From contig CAYJEN010000014.1 in the NCBI GenBank assembly GCA_964369185.1, forward strand, positions 1-30,390: a DNA stretch of 30,390 nt. The letters are read 5' to 3'. A model generated the notes under the pieces. The model was not told where the DNA came from. It saw only the letters and a list, made by a program, of their open reading frames with translations, and did no database searches. This DNA comes from CAYJAZ01 sp964369185 (GTDB lineage: Bacteria; Desulfobacterota; Desulfovibrionia; Desulfovibrionales; Desulfovibrionaceae). Below, one piece after another: positions 7,344 to 16,604 of this stretch (the stretch's first letter is position 1; each line of letters starts with the position of its first letter). A program made the position numbers and the translations under genes.

Positions 7344-8360
7344 TTATTTAGATTGTTTTTTATTTTCAAGTCGTTGCAGAAATTCAGGCGCTATGAAAAT
7401 ACTTGAATGTTCTAGTGCCGCAAGCAACCATTGTTGATAGTATTGTTCTAGTTTTTCTTCACTAAGTATTTGTTCAATCAAGAGAAATGTTTTTGTTTCA
7501 TCTTGAATATGTTCGGGAGTCTTCTTTTTAAGATAAATATATCTGTATGCATTTTGATAATTTTTTATAGGTGAAAAGTCATTTTCTTTGAGCTTTTTTA
7601 TTTCCTTTTGCCATTCTTCAGGAATATTTTGTATTGCAAAACTACCTTCCTGCAAGGAAATAGTATAATTTAGAGCCTCTTCTTTTGTAGAAACTTTATT
7701 AGCATAAGCTCTTTTTATCTCCTCTTCAGACAAAGAGGAAAACATTATTAGATTATAACGTTCCGGTATAAGAAATTTTTCTTTATTTTGACTATAATAG
7801 TTTATAATTTCATCAGAAGTAAGCTCAACTTGTTCAGCAATATAATTTTGTAAAGCTTCTTGCTCTATCTGAGCTTGCAACTGTTTACGCCAATACGCAA
7901 GGCTTATTCCATCTATTTGAAGTTCACTTTCAAAATCTTCTCCATAGCTTGTGCGTATTGCTTCTTCAATTTTTTCAGCTTGACTGTAATCAATAGGAAG
8001 TGCCAATTGCTTTACTTCTTGAGCAATAATTTTTTGACGAACTAATTCAAAAAGATGTATTGAGTATTCGTTTAAAACATCATCAAGAGTAAACTGCTCA
8101 TCAGTGTAGCTATCAGAATTCATATCGACAAGGCTTTCAAGTTCTTGCAATGTGATAGGAGAGTCATTTACTGTTGCGATTGTTCCAAAGGGTAAGGTCT
8201 CGAAATTTTGGATAATATTTTCGGGTGTAAGAGTGAGTAACTCATTCCATAAAATATCTGACCAATTAGAATTTTCATTTGTATTACTTTCTTGAACTTC
8301 AGTTGCGATAGCTTGAGAAGCAAGTAGAAAAGAAAGTAAGATTGTGTAAATAATTTTCAT
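7344..8360 (-). CDS. SurA-like periplasmic folding factor (SurA N-terminal domain)
   Basis: 338 residues with a clear signal peptide (hydrophobic 3-19, likely cut after IAT or ATE near 20), so exported to the periplasm. A SurA/PrsA-type N-terminal chaperone domain follows: IATVNDSPITLQELESLVD near 60-80, then the long helical region with the typical 'YW+ QL..QI..E.L..Y...' pattern around 150-170. The region about 190-270 is where a PpiC (parvulin) domain would sit, but I do not see the parvulin landmarks (no GG-x-LG, no clear HIL start), so isomerase activity is doubtful and a chaperone role more likely. It sits 12 bases after mfd and 36 before uvrA. The mfd-surA neighbourhood seems functionally unrelated but cotranscribed. 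Confidence 0.7.
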   Translation of the reverse strand: MKIIYTILLSFLLASQAIATEVQESNTNENSNWSDILWNELLTLTPENIIQNFETLPFGTIATVNDSPITLQELESLVDMNSDSYTDEQFTLDDVLNEYSIHLFELVRQKIIAQEVKQLALPIDYSQAEKIEEAIRTSYGEDFESELQIDGISLAYWRKQLQAQIEQEALQNYIAEQVELTSDEIINYYSQNKEKFLIPERYNLIMFSSLSEEEIKRAYANKVSTKEEALNYTISLQEGSFAIQNIPEEWQKEIKKLKENDFSPIKNYQNAYRYIYLKKKTPEHIQDETKTFLLIEQILSEEKLEQYYQQWLLAALEHSSIFIAPEFLQRLENKKQSK

Positions 8361-8372
8361 AAAATACCTTTG

Positions 8373-11300
8373 TTATTCATTTGTAAGGTTTGCAATTAAC
8401 TGTTTTACTTCAACTAAAGAAGTGGATAAATCAAGTTTTGTATTGAGTTTTATATCAAGCACAGCAGGTGGGAGCATTTTAACTCTAGTTTTATGTTGTG
8501 AAACGAATTTAATAATTGTTTCCGGACTAAGTTTTTGTTGGTTTGCTGACCACGAAAAGCGGATTCTGTCTACAAAGATATCTGCTTTTGCGCACTGTAA
8601 GTTACTTGCTAACTCTTTTAGGTCTAGTATCGCAAGGAATACATTGAGTTCATTTGGTAAAGTACCAAATCTGTCACGCATTTCAAGTTCAATTTCGCTT
8701 CTCAAGTCTTCCGTCGGAGCAGATGATAACATTTTGTAATACTTGAGTCTTTCTTTTGTTTCGACAATATAACTTTCAGGAATATAAGCAGGCACTGTGA
8801 TATTTAGTTCTGTTTCAGTACGTATAAGTTCATCACCTTTGAGTTTTGCTACAGCTTCTTCAAGCATTTCAAGGTATAGGTCTAATCCTAGTCTTGTCAT
8901 GTGACCTGATTGAACTTCTCCTAGGATATTTCCGGCTCCTCGAAGTCGTAAATCTTCCATTGCTAGTTGGAATCCTGCTCCTAGATAGTCTAGTTCAAGG
9001 ATAATACGCATTCTTTCTTTGGCAATAGGAGTGAGCGATTCTGTATTAGAAACCACAAAATATGCATAAGCTTGTCTATCACTACGACCAACACGACCTC
9101 TTAATTGATACAGTTGACCAAGTCCAAACATCTGCGCTTGATCGACTATCAATGTATTCGCTCGAGGAAAATCAAGCCCAGACTCAACAATAGAAGTACA
9201 GACAAGAATATCAAGTTCGCCATGCCAAAATTTATTCATAGAGTCTTCAAGTTGCTTTTCTGGTAGTTGACCATGAGCCATTCCAACCCTTGCATTAGGC
9301 GCAAGGCTTTGAACATACTCAACAACTTTTTCTATACCTTGAACTCTATTGTAAATCCAGAAAATCTGCCCTTCGCGCTCTAGTTCTCTTTCAATTACTT
9401 GCTTGAGTAGATTTTTATCTCTATTAATTAGAGCTGTTATTACAGGTTTTCTTTGTGTTGGCGCTGTTTCAATTACAGAGAGTTCACGAATGCCGGACAT
9501 TGAAAGTTGAAGAGTTCTAGGAATTGGAGTAGCTGTAAGTGTAAGAGAATCCACATTCTTTTTAAGTTGTTTAAGCTTTTCTTTATGACGAACACCAAAA
9601 CGCTGTTCTTCATCAAGAATCATCAAGCCTAAATTTGGCAGTTGCACATCTTGAGATAAAAGGCGATGCGTTCCTATAAGGATATCAATTTGACCTTTAG
9701 CGGCAAGCTTTAATGTCTCTGTTTGCTTTGCCTTGCTAACAAATCTATTGAGAAGTCCAACATTTAGAGCAAAGCCGGAAAGTCTTGAACGAAAAGTTTG
9801 ATAGTGCTGTTCTGCAAGAATTGTTGTAGGGCAGAGAAGAGCTACTTGACGACCATCAATAGCGGCTCTGAAAGCGGCTCGTAGAGCAACTTCTGTTTTG
9901 CCAAAACCAACGTCACCGCAGACTAATCTATCCATTGGAGTAGGTTTTTCCATATCGGCGAGAACGTCGTTAATTGCTTTGGCTTGATCTGGTGTTTCTT
10001 CAAAGCCAAAACTTGCTTCAAACTCTCTATATAATTCACCAATTGGAGAATAACTAAAGCCTTTTGCTACTTTGCGTAATGCATAGATTTCAACTAAATC
10101 CGCTGCTATCGCTTCAATTGCTTTTTTAGCTTTTTCTTTTGAATTAGTCCATACACTTGAACCGAGTTTGTCTAGAGGAGGAAAGCCATCTCCTTTGAAT
10201 CGTTGAACTAGTGATAATCTGTCAACAGGCAAATAAAGTTTTGCTTCTTCTGCATATTCTATGAGTAGATAGTCATTTGCAGTTGCACCAAGTTCAAGAC
10301 GCATTAAACCTTTGAATTTTCCAAGACCATAATCTCTATGTACAAGTAAATCTTCAATATTTAATTCATCGTAATTATCTAAGCCTTTAAAAACACCTTT
10401 TGGAATTGGACGTGATTTATCCGTATTAGGACGTAAAATATCCTCAGAAAGAATAATGCTATTATCCCACACAAGTTCTGCACCTGTATTACAAGAAGCT
10501 ACAAGGGCATATAATCCTTTACCTTTTGATGAATATGAAAGCTGTGGAAAAATATTTTCTTGCTCAATCAGCTTAAGAAATTTATCGCGTCCTCTTGATG
10601 AATGAAAAGTAAGGATTGTCTGATTATACTTTTTTTGCCAATCTTTCAGAGCATTTACTAATTGTTGCCATGGTCGATTAAGATCAGTGTGCTGAGCGAA
10701 TAAATCTTGATAGGAGCGAAGAGTGCGTTCTTGAAGAACTTCACCTTGTTGCTCTATTCCCATAATCATGCTTTGTGCGTATATTCGAGCACGGTTTTCT
10801 AATGATGCTAATATGTTATCAGTTGAACGCAGAGCGTATTCTATGTTTTGATCAAGACCTGTTTCTTGATTGTCTTCATCTAAATCTGAGTGAAGCTTAC
10901 TAAATGCTGACTTTATATCTTCTTCAAATTCAAGGGAATCCGGTAAAATCCAAAGTGTGTTTTTCGGGAGCCATTCTTCAAGAATGCTTGGAGCATCGTA
11001 TGCTAGGCCCGGCATGAGTTTAAAGTCATGTCTATCAAGAGCTTTGAAGAGTGAAGCTTGTGCAAATTCTGTTATAAAGCCCTTTTGAAAGAGTCTTACA
11101 AAGCGTTCACGCATTTTTACGGCAGATTCTTTATCGCTTTTTATTGGGTGAACAGTAAAAATTTCTGCTTCTTCTAAAAAACCGACTGAACGCTGAGTTT
11201 GTGTGTCAAAAAGTCTTATTTCATCAACGGTATCACCAAAGAATTCAATACGTAAAGCCTTGGAATAAAGAGGGCAGACAAGGTCAATAATGTCACCACG

Positions 11301-11837
11301 GCGAGCCATTTCTCCTCTGTTGGCAACCATTGGAACTCGTTCATATCCCCAATTTATAAGTTGTTCAATAAGAAGTTCAGGACTTAAATCTTCACCTTTT
11401 TTTATAGTGAGTTGTTGATCCTCAAAGAAATTTAGAGGAGGAAATTTAGCTATAAGGTTGTCGATTGTGCAGATAAGACCTTGTGATTCTTTAATTCTAT
11501 AAAGAGTTCCAAGTCTTTCTGCCCAACCTTGACGATTAAATGAGCGAAATGCAAACGATGGAAGTGAAAGCCATTCTTGTTTTTTAAGTTTGGCTTGCTC
11601 ATCAATTTTTGTTTTATCACTTTTGTGAGTTTCACTTTTTATTTGCGCAGAAAGAGGGCTGAATAATTGTGTAAAAGATTGATATATATTCGCTTCTTCT
11701 CTATTTTTTGCAAGAATAACTACAAATCGACCTTCTTCTCTTGCCATGCTTGCAATTTTTGCAATTGTCGCAATTCCAGACTTTGCAATATATTCTTTTT
11801 TTTGAGTTTTTATAATTTGTGAGACTTGATTATTCAT
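8373..11837 (-). CDS. mfd: Transcription-repair coupling factor Mfd
   Basis: 1154 residues, full length. Removes RNA polymerase stalled at DNA lesions and recruits UvrA. Domains in order: UvrB-like N-terminal module (about 1-340); RNA-polymerase-interacting CarD-like domain (about 490-555, starting DLLVHRDYGLGKFKG); SF2 translocase (about 600-960) with Walker A GDVGFGKT (641-648) and DEEQ box (742-745); and the C-terminal TRCF domain that masks UvrA binding. It begins 3 bases after the 125-residue orphan stops and is followed closely by the surA-like gene and uvrA. Mfd's partner UvrA is thus encoded two genes downstream in the same unit, which would tie their levels together. Confidence 0.97.
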   Translation of the reverse strand: MNNQVSQIIKTQKKEYIAKSGIATIAKIASMAREEGRFVVILAKNREEANIYQSFTQLFSPLSAQIKSETHKSDKTKIDEQAKLKKQEWLSLPSFAFRSFNRQGWAERLGTLYRIKESQGLICTIDNLIAKFPPLNFFEDQQLTIKKGEDLSPELLIEQLINWGYERVPMVANRGEMARRGDIIDLVCPLYSKALRIEFFGDTVDEIRLFDTQTQRSVGFLEEAEIFTVHPIKSDKESAVKMRERFVRLFQKGFITEFAQASLFKALDRHDFKLMPGLAYDAPSILEEWLPKNTLWILPDSLEFEEDIKSAFSKLHSDLDEDNQETGLDQNIEYALRSTDNILASLENRARIYAQSMIMGIEQQGEVLQERTLRSYQDLFAQHTDLNRPWQQLVNALKDWQKKYNQTILTFHSSRGRDKFLKLIEQENIFPQLSYSSKGKGLYALVASCNTGAELVWDNSIILSEDILRPNTDKSRPIPKGVFKGLDNYDELNIEDLLVHRDYGLGKFKGLMRLELGATANDYLLIEYAEEAKLYLPVDRLSLVQRFKGDGFPPLDKLGSSVWTNSKEKAKKAIEAIAADLVEIYALRKVAKGFSYSPIGELYREFEASFGFEETPDQAKAINDVLADMEKPTPMDRLVCGDVGFGKTEVALRAAFRAAIDGRQVALLCPTTILAEQHYQTFRSRLSGFALNVGLLNRFVSKAKQTETLKLAAKGQIDILIGTHRLLSQDVQLPNLGLMILDEEQRFGVRHKEKLKQLKKNVDSLTLTATPIPRTLQLSMSGIRELSVIETAPTQRKPVITALINRDKNLLKQVIERELEREGQIFWIYNRVQGIEKVVEYVQSLAPNARVGMAHGQLPEKQLEDSMNKFWHGELDILVCTSIVESGLDFPRANTLIVDQAQMFGLGQLYQLRGRVGRSDRQAYAYFVVSNTESLTPIAKERMRIILELDYLGAGFQLAMEDLRLRGAGNILGEVQSGHMTRLGLDLYLEMLEEAVAKLKGDELIRTETELNITVPAYIPESYIVETKERLKYYKMLSSAPTEDLRSEIELEMRDRFGTLPNELNVFLAILDLKELASNLQCAKADIFVDRIRFSWSANQQKLSPETIIKFVSQHKTRVKMLPPAVLDIKLNTKLDLSTSLVEVKQLIANLTNE

Positions 11838-11840
11838 AAA

Positions 11841-12218
11841 TTAATCTCTTTTTATTGCGTGTATAGCGGCAAATGCGCCAAGAAATCTTATAGTCACATC
11901 TTTAGGGTGAAAGCCGTATTTATGAAGTAAGCCACGTAAAGCACCTAACTTCATGTATTCATTGTATCGTAATTTGCCAAGGTGCGATATTAGATAAAGC
12001 CCGTAAAAAATATTTGTAGGATAATAAATATTTCGTTCGGGAAGTATATAATCGTAAAAAAGGTATTCTTTTTCTTGAAGATTATTAAAAAATTCCTTCT
12101 CTTCTTTCTCGTTTAAACTAGCTAAGACTCCGCAGATAAGTTGAATATCTGCAAAGTCTTTTTTATGAATTATTTTAGCGTCTTCTAGTACGTGATTAGG
12201 TAAATAATTTTTTTTCAT
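11841..12218 (-). CDS. Hypothetical 125-residue protein between queD and mfd
   Basis: I do not recognise a family. The protein is soluble, rich in Lys, Tyr and Leu, with no signal peptide, no metal motif and no membrane segment. The middle (YPTNIFYGLYLISHLGKLRYNEY) and end (RFLGAFAAIHAIKRD) look like packed helices. The gene is 10 bases after queD and 3 bases before mfd, so translation is likely coupled on both sides. No good ribosome binding site is seen before its ATG (ACACTAATAA), which fits re-initiation after queD. Its conserved tight spacing to mfd makes a link to repair or replication worth testing, but nothing in the sequence shows this. Confidence 0.7.
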   Translation of the reverse strand: MKKNYLPNHVLEDAKIIHKKDFADIQLICGVLASLNEKEEKEFFNNLQEKEYLFYDYILPERNIYYPTNIFYGLYLISHLGKLRYNEYMKLGALRGLLHKYGFHPKDVTIRFLGAFAAIHAIKRD

Positions 12219-12228
12219 TTATTAGTGT

Positions 12229-12651
12229 TTAGAATTCTCTATATGTAGCTGTTTGAGCGGCTTTTTCACTCACGCTTACAGAATAGAGTTTAATTGTATC
12301 TACGTGAGGAAGTGCTTGTAATTCTTCTCTAAGCTTTATCTCGAGAAGTTTGTAAAGGTAACGAGCTAAATTCTCAGCAGATGGATTAATTTTGTCAAAA
12401 GGTGGAAATTCATTGATATTTTTGTGATCTAGAGTTCCAGCGGCATCTCGCAGAATTTTTTTAAGAACTGTAAAGTCCACCACTAGTTCAACATCGTCAG
12501 AAAGTTTTGTGCCTTCTACAACCATTTCAACATGATAGTTATGCCCATGAATATTTTCGCATTTACCATTATAGTTTCTGAGTGCGTGTGCAGATGAGAA
12601 ATCCGAACGAACAGTAAGTTGCCAAAGTGATTGTTTATTTCCTGTTTGCAT
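12229..12651 (-). CDS. queD: 6-carboxy-5,6,7,8-tetrahydropterin synthase (QueD)
   Basis: 140 residues of the PTPS/QueD family. QueD makes 6-carboxytetrahydropterin from dihydroneopterin triphosphate, the first dedicated step to preQ0 and queuosine in tRNA. The zinc ligands are H22 (SSAHAL), H35 and H37 (IHGHNY), and the catalytic Cys is C31 (GKCENIHGH), the QueD spacing. TLDHKNIN (about 73-80) and NPSAENLARYL (about 89-99) are also family landmarks, as is the Glu in VSEKAAQTATY. Its ATG shares one base with the dnaE stop (TAATG), so it is translationally coupled to dnaE. No other queuosine gene is in the window. Confidence 0.9.
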   Translation of the reverse strand: MQTGNKQSLWQLTVRSDFSSAHALRNYNGKCENIHGHNYHVEMVVEGTKLSDDVELVVDFTVLKKILRDAAGTLDHKNINEFPPFDKINPSAENLARYLYKLLEIKLREELQALPHVDTIKLYSVSVSEKAAQTATYREF

Positions 12652-15600
12652 TATATTTTTTCCTTTTCAAATTTCCATGTAGAATAAGCTTTGAAGAATT
12701 GAGGGCATGGAAGAACTTTATAGTCGTCGCCTAGTTGCATTTCACATGATATATTATCGACATCAAAGGAAATTTTTGTAACTGTGCTTCCTTTGTATTC
12801 GCCAAGTAACCTTTGAAATTCTCCTAAGCCATCTGAATTTAAGCATTGATTTGGTAATTGTAAAGTGATTGGTTGCGTGCAGGTTTTACTTGCTTCTAAT
12901 AAAGACTTTACATTTTCACCTAGTAATTTGATTTCACTTGTTTTTTCTTCATCTTCCGCAGCGTCATCGTCGTCAAATTCATCTTTTTTATCAATTGTTC
13001 CTGTGAGCAAGAGAGGTTGTTCAGAATAGAGAAGTTCTTTATGTTCAGCGTAAGACTTAGGGAAGAAAATCACCTCACCTCTACCTGTTAAATCTTCAAT
13101 GCTAATGAAAGCCATTTTATCGCCTTTCTTTGTAAGAATCTCTTTTATTCCGGTGATTAACACAGGAATATGCACTTCAGATTTATCAGGATATTCACAA
13201 GCCTCATCAATTTCTTTGATGTTTAAACGATAGAAATCAGTTCGGAAAGGTTGAAGCGGGTGAGAGGAGAGGAAAAAGCCAAGCACTTCTTTTTCAAAGT
13301 TTAGCATAACATCATCATCCCATTCAGGAAGGCTTGCTTCTGGGATATCCGCACCTAGATTTGGCAACTGTGGAGCTTCCTCTTCAGGCATAAGACTGAA
13401 AAGAGAAACTTGATTTGAATCCTTTTCTTTTGCCTTTTTCTGCGCTCTTGCAATCATAACATCAACCGAAGCAAGTAGACCGTTTCTGCTGACATTAAAG
13501 CAATCACAAGCACCTGACTTAATAAGGCATTCGATAACTTTTCTTGTTACTTTTCTAAGGTTTACACGACAAAGAAAATCAAAGAAAGAGTAGAAAGCTT
13601 TATCTGAGCCATTATCTTCATCATATCTAGCTCTTACGATTTCTTTAATTGCTTCAGCGCCTATGCCTTTAACACCTCCAAGTCCATAGATGATAGATCC
13701 TTCATGCGGAGTAAAATCATGCCCTGAAACTTGTAAGTTTGGCGCAAGAACTTCAATACCCATATCACGACAAGATGATATATATTTCAATATCTTATCT
13801 TGGTTTCCTATCTCGCTCGACAAAAGAGCCGCCATAAATTCTACTTTATGGAAAGTCTTTAGATAGGCAGTATGATAAGTGATAAGAGCATAAGCGGCGG
13901 AGTGCGATTTGTTAAAGCCGTATTCCGCGAATTTCTCCATTAAATCAAATATTTCTTTAGCAATTTTCTCATCAACATCGTTTTTGAGTGCACCATCAAT
14001 AAACTTTACGCCCTCTTTTGCCATTTCCTCAGGGTTCTTTTTACCCATTGCACGACGAAGTAAATCCGCTCCGCCAAGAGTATATTTTGCTACGATCTGA
14101 GCAATTTGCATAACTTGTTCTTGGTAAACAATAACGCCATACGTATCTTTTAGGCAAGTTTCAAGTTGTGGAAGAGGGTAGGTTACTTCAACTTCACCAT
14201 GCTTTCTTTTAATAAATTCATCAACCATTCCAGACCCTAAAGGACCAGGACGGTAGAGCGCAAGCATAGCAATAATATCTTCAAAGCAAGTCGGTTTGAG
14301 CTGACGGAGATACTGACGCATACCCGAACTTTCAAGCTGGAAAACACCATCGGTGTCACCACGAGAAAAAAGTTCGTAAACCTGTGGATTATCAAGACTC
14401 ATTGTGTCTAAATCAGGGGCTTCTTTGCCTTGATTTCTAAGATTGTCTAAAGTTTCTTCGATAAGGGTCATTGTACGCAACCCGAGGAAGTCGAACTTAA
14501 CAAGTCCAACTTTTTCAACCATTTTCATGTCGTATTGCGTTACAAGTTCGTCTTTTTTACCACGATAGAGTGGAAGATATTCCACCATCGGTTTATCTGA
14601 TACAACAACACCTGCGGCGTGAGTTGATGCGTGACGTGAAAGACCTTCTAATCTCATTGAAATATCAAGCATTTTTCTAATGCTTCTATCATTCTTATAA
14701 AGTTCTTGAATTTCAGGAACTGTATCAATAGCTTTTTTTACTGTGATTTTAGGATCAGTCGGAATAAGTTTTGATATAAAATCCGTATCCTTATAAGGAA
14801 CATCAAGCGCACGACCAACGTCTTTCACAACAGCCTTTGCTTTCATTTTTCCGAAAGTGGTAATCTGCGCTACTTTATCTGCACCGTATTTGTTCATAAC
14901 ATAGCGGATTACATCAATTCTTTTATCCTCGCAAAAGTCCACGTCTATATCAGGCATGGAAACACGTTCGATATTCAAGAAACGCTCAAAAAGAAGATTA
15001 TAAGGGATTGGATCAAGGTTTGTAATTCTAATCGCCCACGCAACTAAAGAACCAGCTGCAGAACCACGACCCGGTCCAACCGGAATTTTATTATCTTTCG
15101 CCCAGTTGATAAAGTCCTGAACTATAAGGAAATATCCGGGAAAGCCCATATCGCAAATAACATTAAGTTCAAACTCCAATCTTTCTTTATAGAGTGGAAT
15201 ATCAAGACTTTCTTTATTTGGGTGTTGCTCAATTCGTTTTTCTAGCCCTTCAACGGCAAGACGGCGAAACTCTGTTTCAAGGGTCATTCCTTCCGGAAGA
15301 TCGTAAACAGGGAAGAAGTTACTTTTTAAATCAAGCTCAACATGAGAACACTCTTCTGCAATTTTCAATGTATTTGCAATAGCTTCAGGGCAATGACTAA
15401 AAGCTTTAATCATTTCTTCGGGAGATTTAAAATATAAGTCTTTAGCATCGAAAGACATACGTTTAGCGTCGTTCACTTTTGCCTGAGTCTGAATACAAAG
15501 CAATATATCGTGCGCTTCAACGTCTTCTGCTGTAAGGTAGTGGCAGTCGTTCGTAGCTACAAGCGGAAGATTAGTTTCTTTTGCAAGTTTTATAACTAAA

Positions 15601-16175
15601 TCATTAACTTTTGCTTGTTCGGGAAGAGTATTATCTTGAATTTCAAGGTAGAATCTATCGGGATAGATAGCAGAATATTCATTAGCTACTTCAATGGCTT
15701 GATTAAAGTCGCCACCATTTGGAAGAAGTTTGTTTTGCCCTAAAAGAGTACGTGGAACTTCACCTGCAATGCAAGCTGAAAGAGCGATTAATCCATCGCT
15801 GTGAGCTCTTAAAATTTCTTTATCTACTCTTGGTTTATAGTAAAGTCCCTCAAGGCAACCCTTTGTGACAATCTTCAATAAATTTGCGTAGCCTGTATTA
15901 TTTTGAGCAAGTAGAATTAAGTGATGCCTTACTCTTGAAACATCACTTGTTTTATCTGTATGATCATTACAGACATAGACTTCACATCCAATAATCGGAG
16001 TAATTCCGGCACTTTTTGCTTGAGTATAGAAATGCGTAGCGCCGAACATAAAGCCGTGGTCGGTTATTGCTACTGCCGGCATATTAAATTCTTTTGCTTT
16101 AGATATCAAGTCTTTAAGCTTTATTGCTCCATCCAAAAGACTAAATTCTGTATGGCAGTGCAAATGAACAAACAT
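12651..16175 (-). CDS. dnaE: DNA polymerase III alpha subunit
   Basis: 1174 residues, DnaE1-type replicative polymerase. The N-terminal PHP domain starts at residue 3 (VHLHCHTEFSLLDG). The palm carries the catalytic acids in PDIDVDF (D409 and D411) and VKFDFLGLR (D562). GPGRGSAAGSLVAW (368-381) is the conserved finger-palm motif. A helix-hairpin-helix region follows (IYGLGGVKGIGAEAI), and an OB-fold near 990-1070. The start has TAGGAG 8 bases upstream and the promoter is at 16228-16256. It heads a six-gene unit ending with uvrA. An acidic run (DDDDAAEDEE) near the C-terminal end is unusual but not disruptive. Confidence 0.97.
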   Translation of the reverse strand: MFVHLHCHTEFSLLDGAIKLKDLISKAKEFNMPAVAITDHGFMFGATHFYTQAKSAGITPIIGCEVYVCNDHTDKTSDVSRVRHHLILLAQNNTGYANLLKIVTKGCLEGLYYKPRVDKEILRAHSDGLIALSACIAGEVPRTLLGQNKLLPNGGDFNQAIEVANEYSAIYPDRFYLEIQDNTLPEQAKVNDLVIKLAKETNLPLVATNDCHYLTAEDVEAHDILLCIQTQAKVNDAKRMSFDAKDLYFKSPEEMIKAFSHCPEAIANTLKIAEECSHVELDLKSNFFPVYDLPEGMTLETEFRRLAVEGLEKRIEQHPNKESLDIPLYKERLEFELNVICDMGFPGYFLIVQDFINWAKDNKIPVGPGRGSAAGSLVAWAIRITNLDPIPYNLLFERFLNIERVSMPDIDVDFCEDKRIDVIRYVMNKYGADKVAQITTFGKMKAKAVVKDVGRALDVPYKDTDFISKLIPTDPKITVKKAIDTVPEIQELYKNDRSIRKMLDISMRLEGLSRHASTHAAGVVVSDKPMVEYLPLYRGKKDELVTQYDMKMVEKVGLVKFDFLGLRTMTLIEETLDNLRNQGKEAPDLDTMSLDNPQVYELFSRGDTDGVFQLESSGMRQYLRQLKPTCFEDIIAMLALYRPGPLGSGMVDEFIKRKHGEVEVTYPLPQLETCLKDTYGVIVYQEQVMQIAQIVAKYTLGGADLLRRAMGKKNPEEMAKEGVKFIDGALKNDVDEKIAKEIFDLMEKFAEYGFNKSHSAAYALITYHTAYLKTFHKVEFMAALLSSEIGNQDKILKYISSCRDMGIEVLAPNLQVSGHDFTPHEGSIIYGLGGVKGIGAEAIKEIVRARYDEDNGSDKAFYSFFDFLCRVNLRKVTRKVIECLIKSGACDCFNVSRNGLLASVDVMIARAQKKAKEKDSNQVSLFSLMPEEEAPQLPNLGADIPEASLPEWDDDVMLNFEKEVLGFFLSSHPLQPFRTDFYRLNIKEIDEACEYPDKSEVHIPVLITGIKEILTKKGDKMAFISIEDLTGRGEVIFFPKSYAEHKELLYSEQPLLLTGTIDKKDEFDDDDAAEDEEKTSEIKLLGENVKSLLEASKTCTQPITLQLPNQCLNSDGLGEFQRLLGEYKGSTVTKISFDVDNISCEMQLGDDYKVLPCPQFFKAYSTWKFEKEKI

Positions 16176-16193
16176 ATAAACTCCTAAAAATAT

Positions 16194-16215
16194 TGACTAT
16201 TGTAATAGATAGTCA
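16194..16215. repeat. Inverted repeat in the dnaE leader
   Basis: TGACTAT (16194-16200) and ATAGTCA (16209-16215) are perfect 7-base arms around 8 bases. It lies between the predicted dnaE transcription start and its ribosome binding site, so it could be an mRNA hairpin or a protein-binding dyad. Confidence 0.45.
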
Positions 16216-16227
16216 CTTGTATCTTTT

Positions 16228-16256
16228 CTTATAATAGATTTCTGAAACTAATTCAA
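16228..16256 (-). promoter_or_regulatory. Promoter of the dnaE operon
   Basis: On the minus strand TTGAAT (16251-16256), a 17-base spacer and TATAAG (16228-16233). The -10 box matches 5 of 6 and the -35 box 4 of 6. The transcript should start near 16221, about 45 bases before dnaE. Confidence 0.6.
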
Positions 16257-16336
16257 GTTTAAAGAGTTTATATAAAATTTTTCAAGCTTCAAATTTATTA
16301 TTTTTCAATAAGTAAAATATTTATTTTTATGTCTAT

Positions 16337-16365
16337 TTGACAAAGTAAAGCGTAAAAGGTATTAT
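16337..16365 (+). promoter_or_regulatory. Strong sigma-70-type promoter of the 62-residue gene
   Basis: A perfect TTGACA (16337-16342), a 17-base spacer and TATTAT (16360-16365, 5 of 6). The start codon follows 32 bases after the -10 box. Confidence 0.75.
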
Positions 16366-16397
16366 TTAGAAAATCGTAAACTAACTTTGAGGAAAGT

Positions 16398-16586
16398 ATG
16401 TCATATAACAGAGAACAAAATATTCATAAACTTAATAAGGAAGCTTTGCAAGTAAGCAAGGAAATAGCTGTGAAGTTTATCGAGACTCAAAGGCTTTCTC
16501 CTTCAAATTTTGCAGAAATTTTCCCTGCTATTCATAAAGTTGTCCTTGAAACTATCACTGAAGGACAAAAAAAGATTAATATTTAG
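16398..16586 (+). CDS. Hypothetical 62-residue helical protein
   Basis: A small soluble protein, probably all helical, with the core ALQVSKEIAVKFIETQRL followed by SPSNFAEIFPAIHKVVLETI. The pattern of a helix, a Ser/Pro turn and a second helix weakly resembles the N-terminal segment of MucR-like and related small bacterial proteins, but no zinc finger or DNA-binding part is present and I would not name it. The start has GAGGAAAG 7 bases upstream and a near-consensus promoter, so it looks well expressed. It lies between the divergent dnaE promoter and marR, which has its own promoter. I see no clear terminator after it, so some reading into marR is possible. Confidence 0.7.
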   Translation: MSYNREQNIHKLNKEALQVSKEIAVKFIETQRLSPSNFAEIFPAIHKVVLETITEGQKKINI

Positions 16587-16604
16587 GAAATAATCCTGAT
16601 TAGC

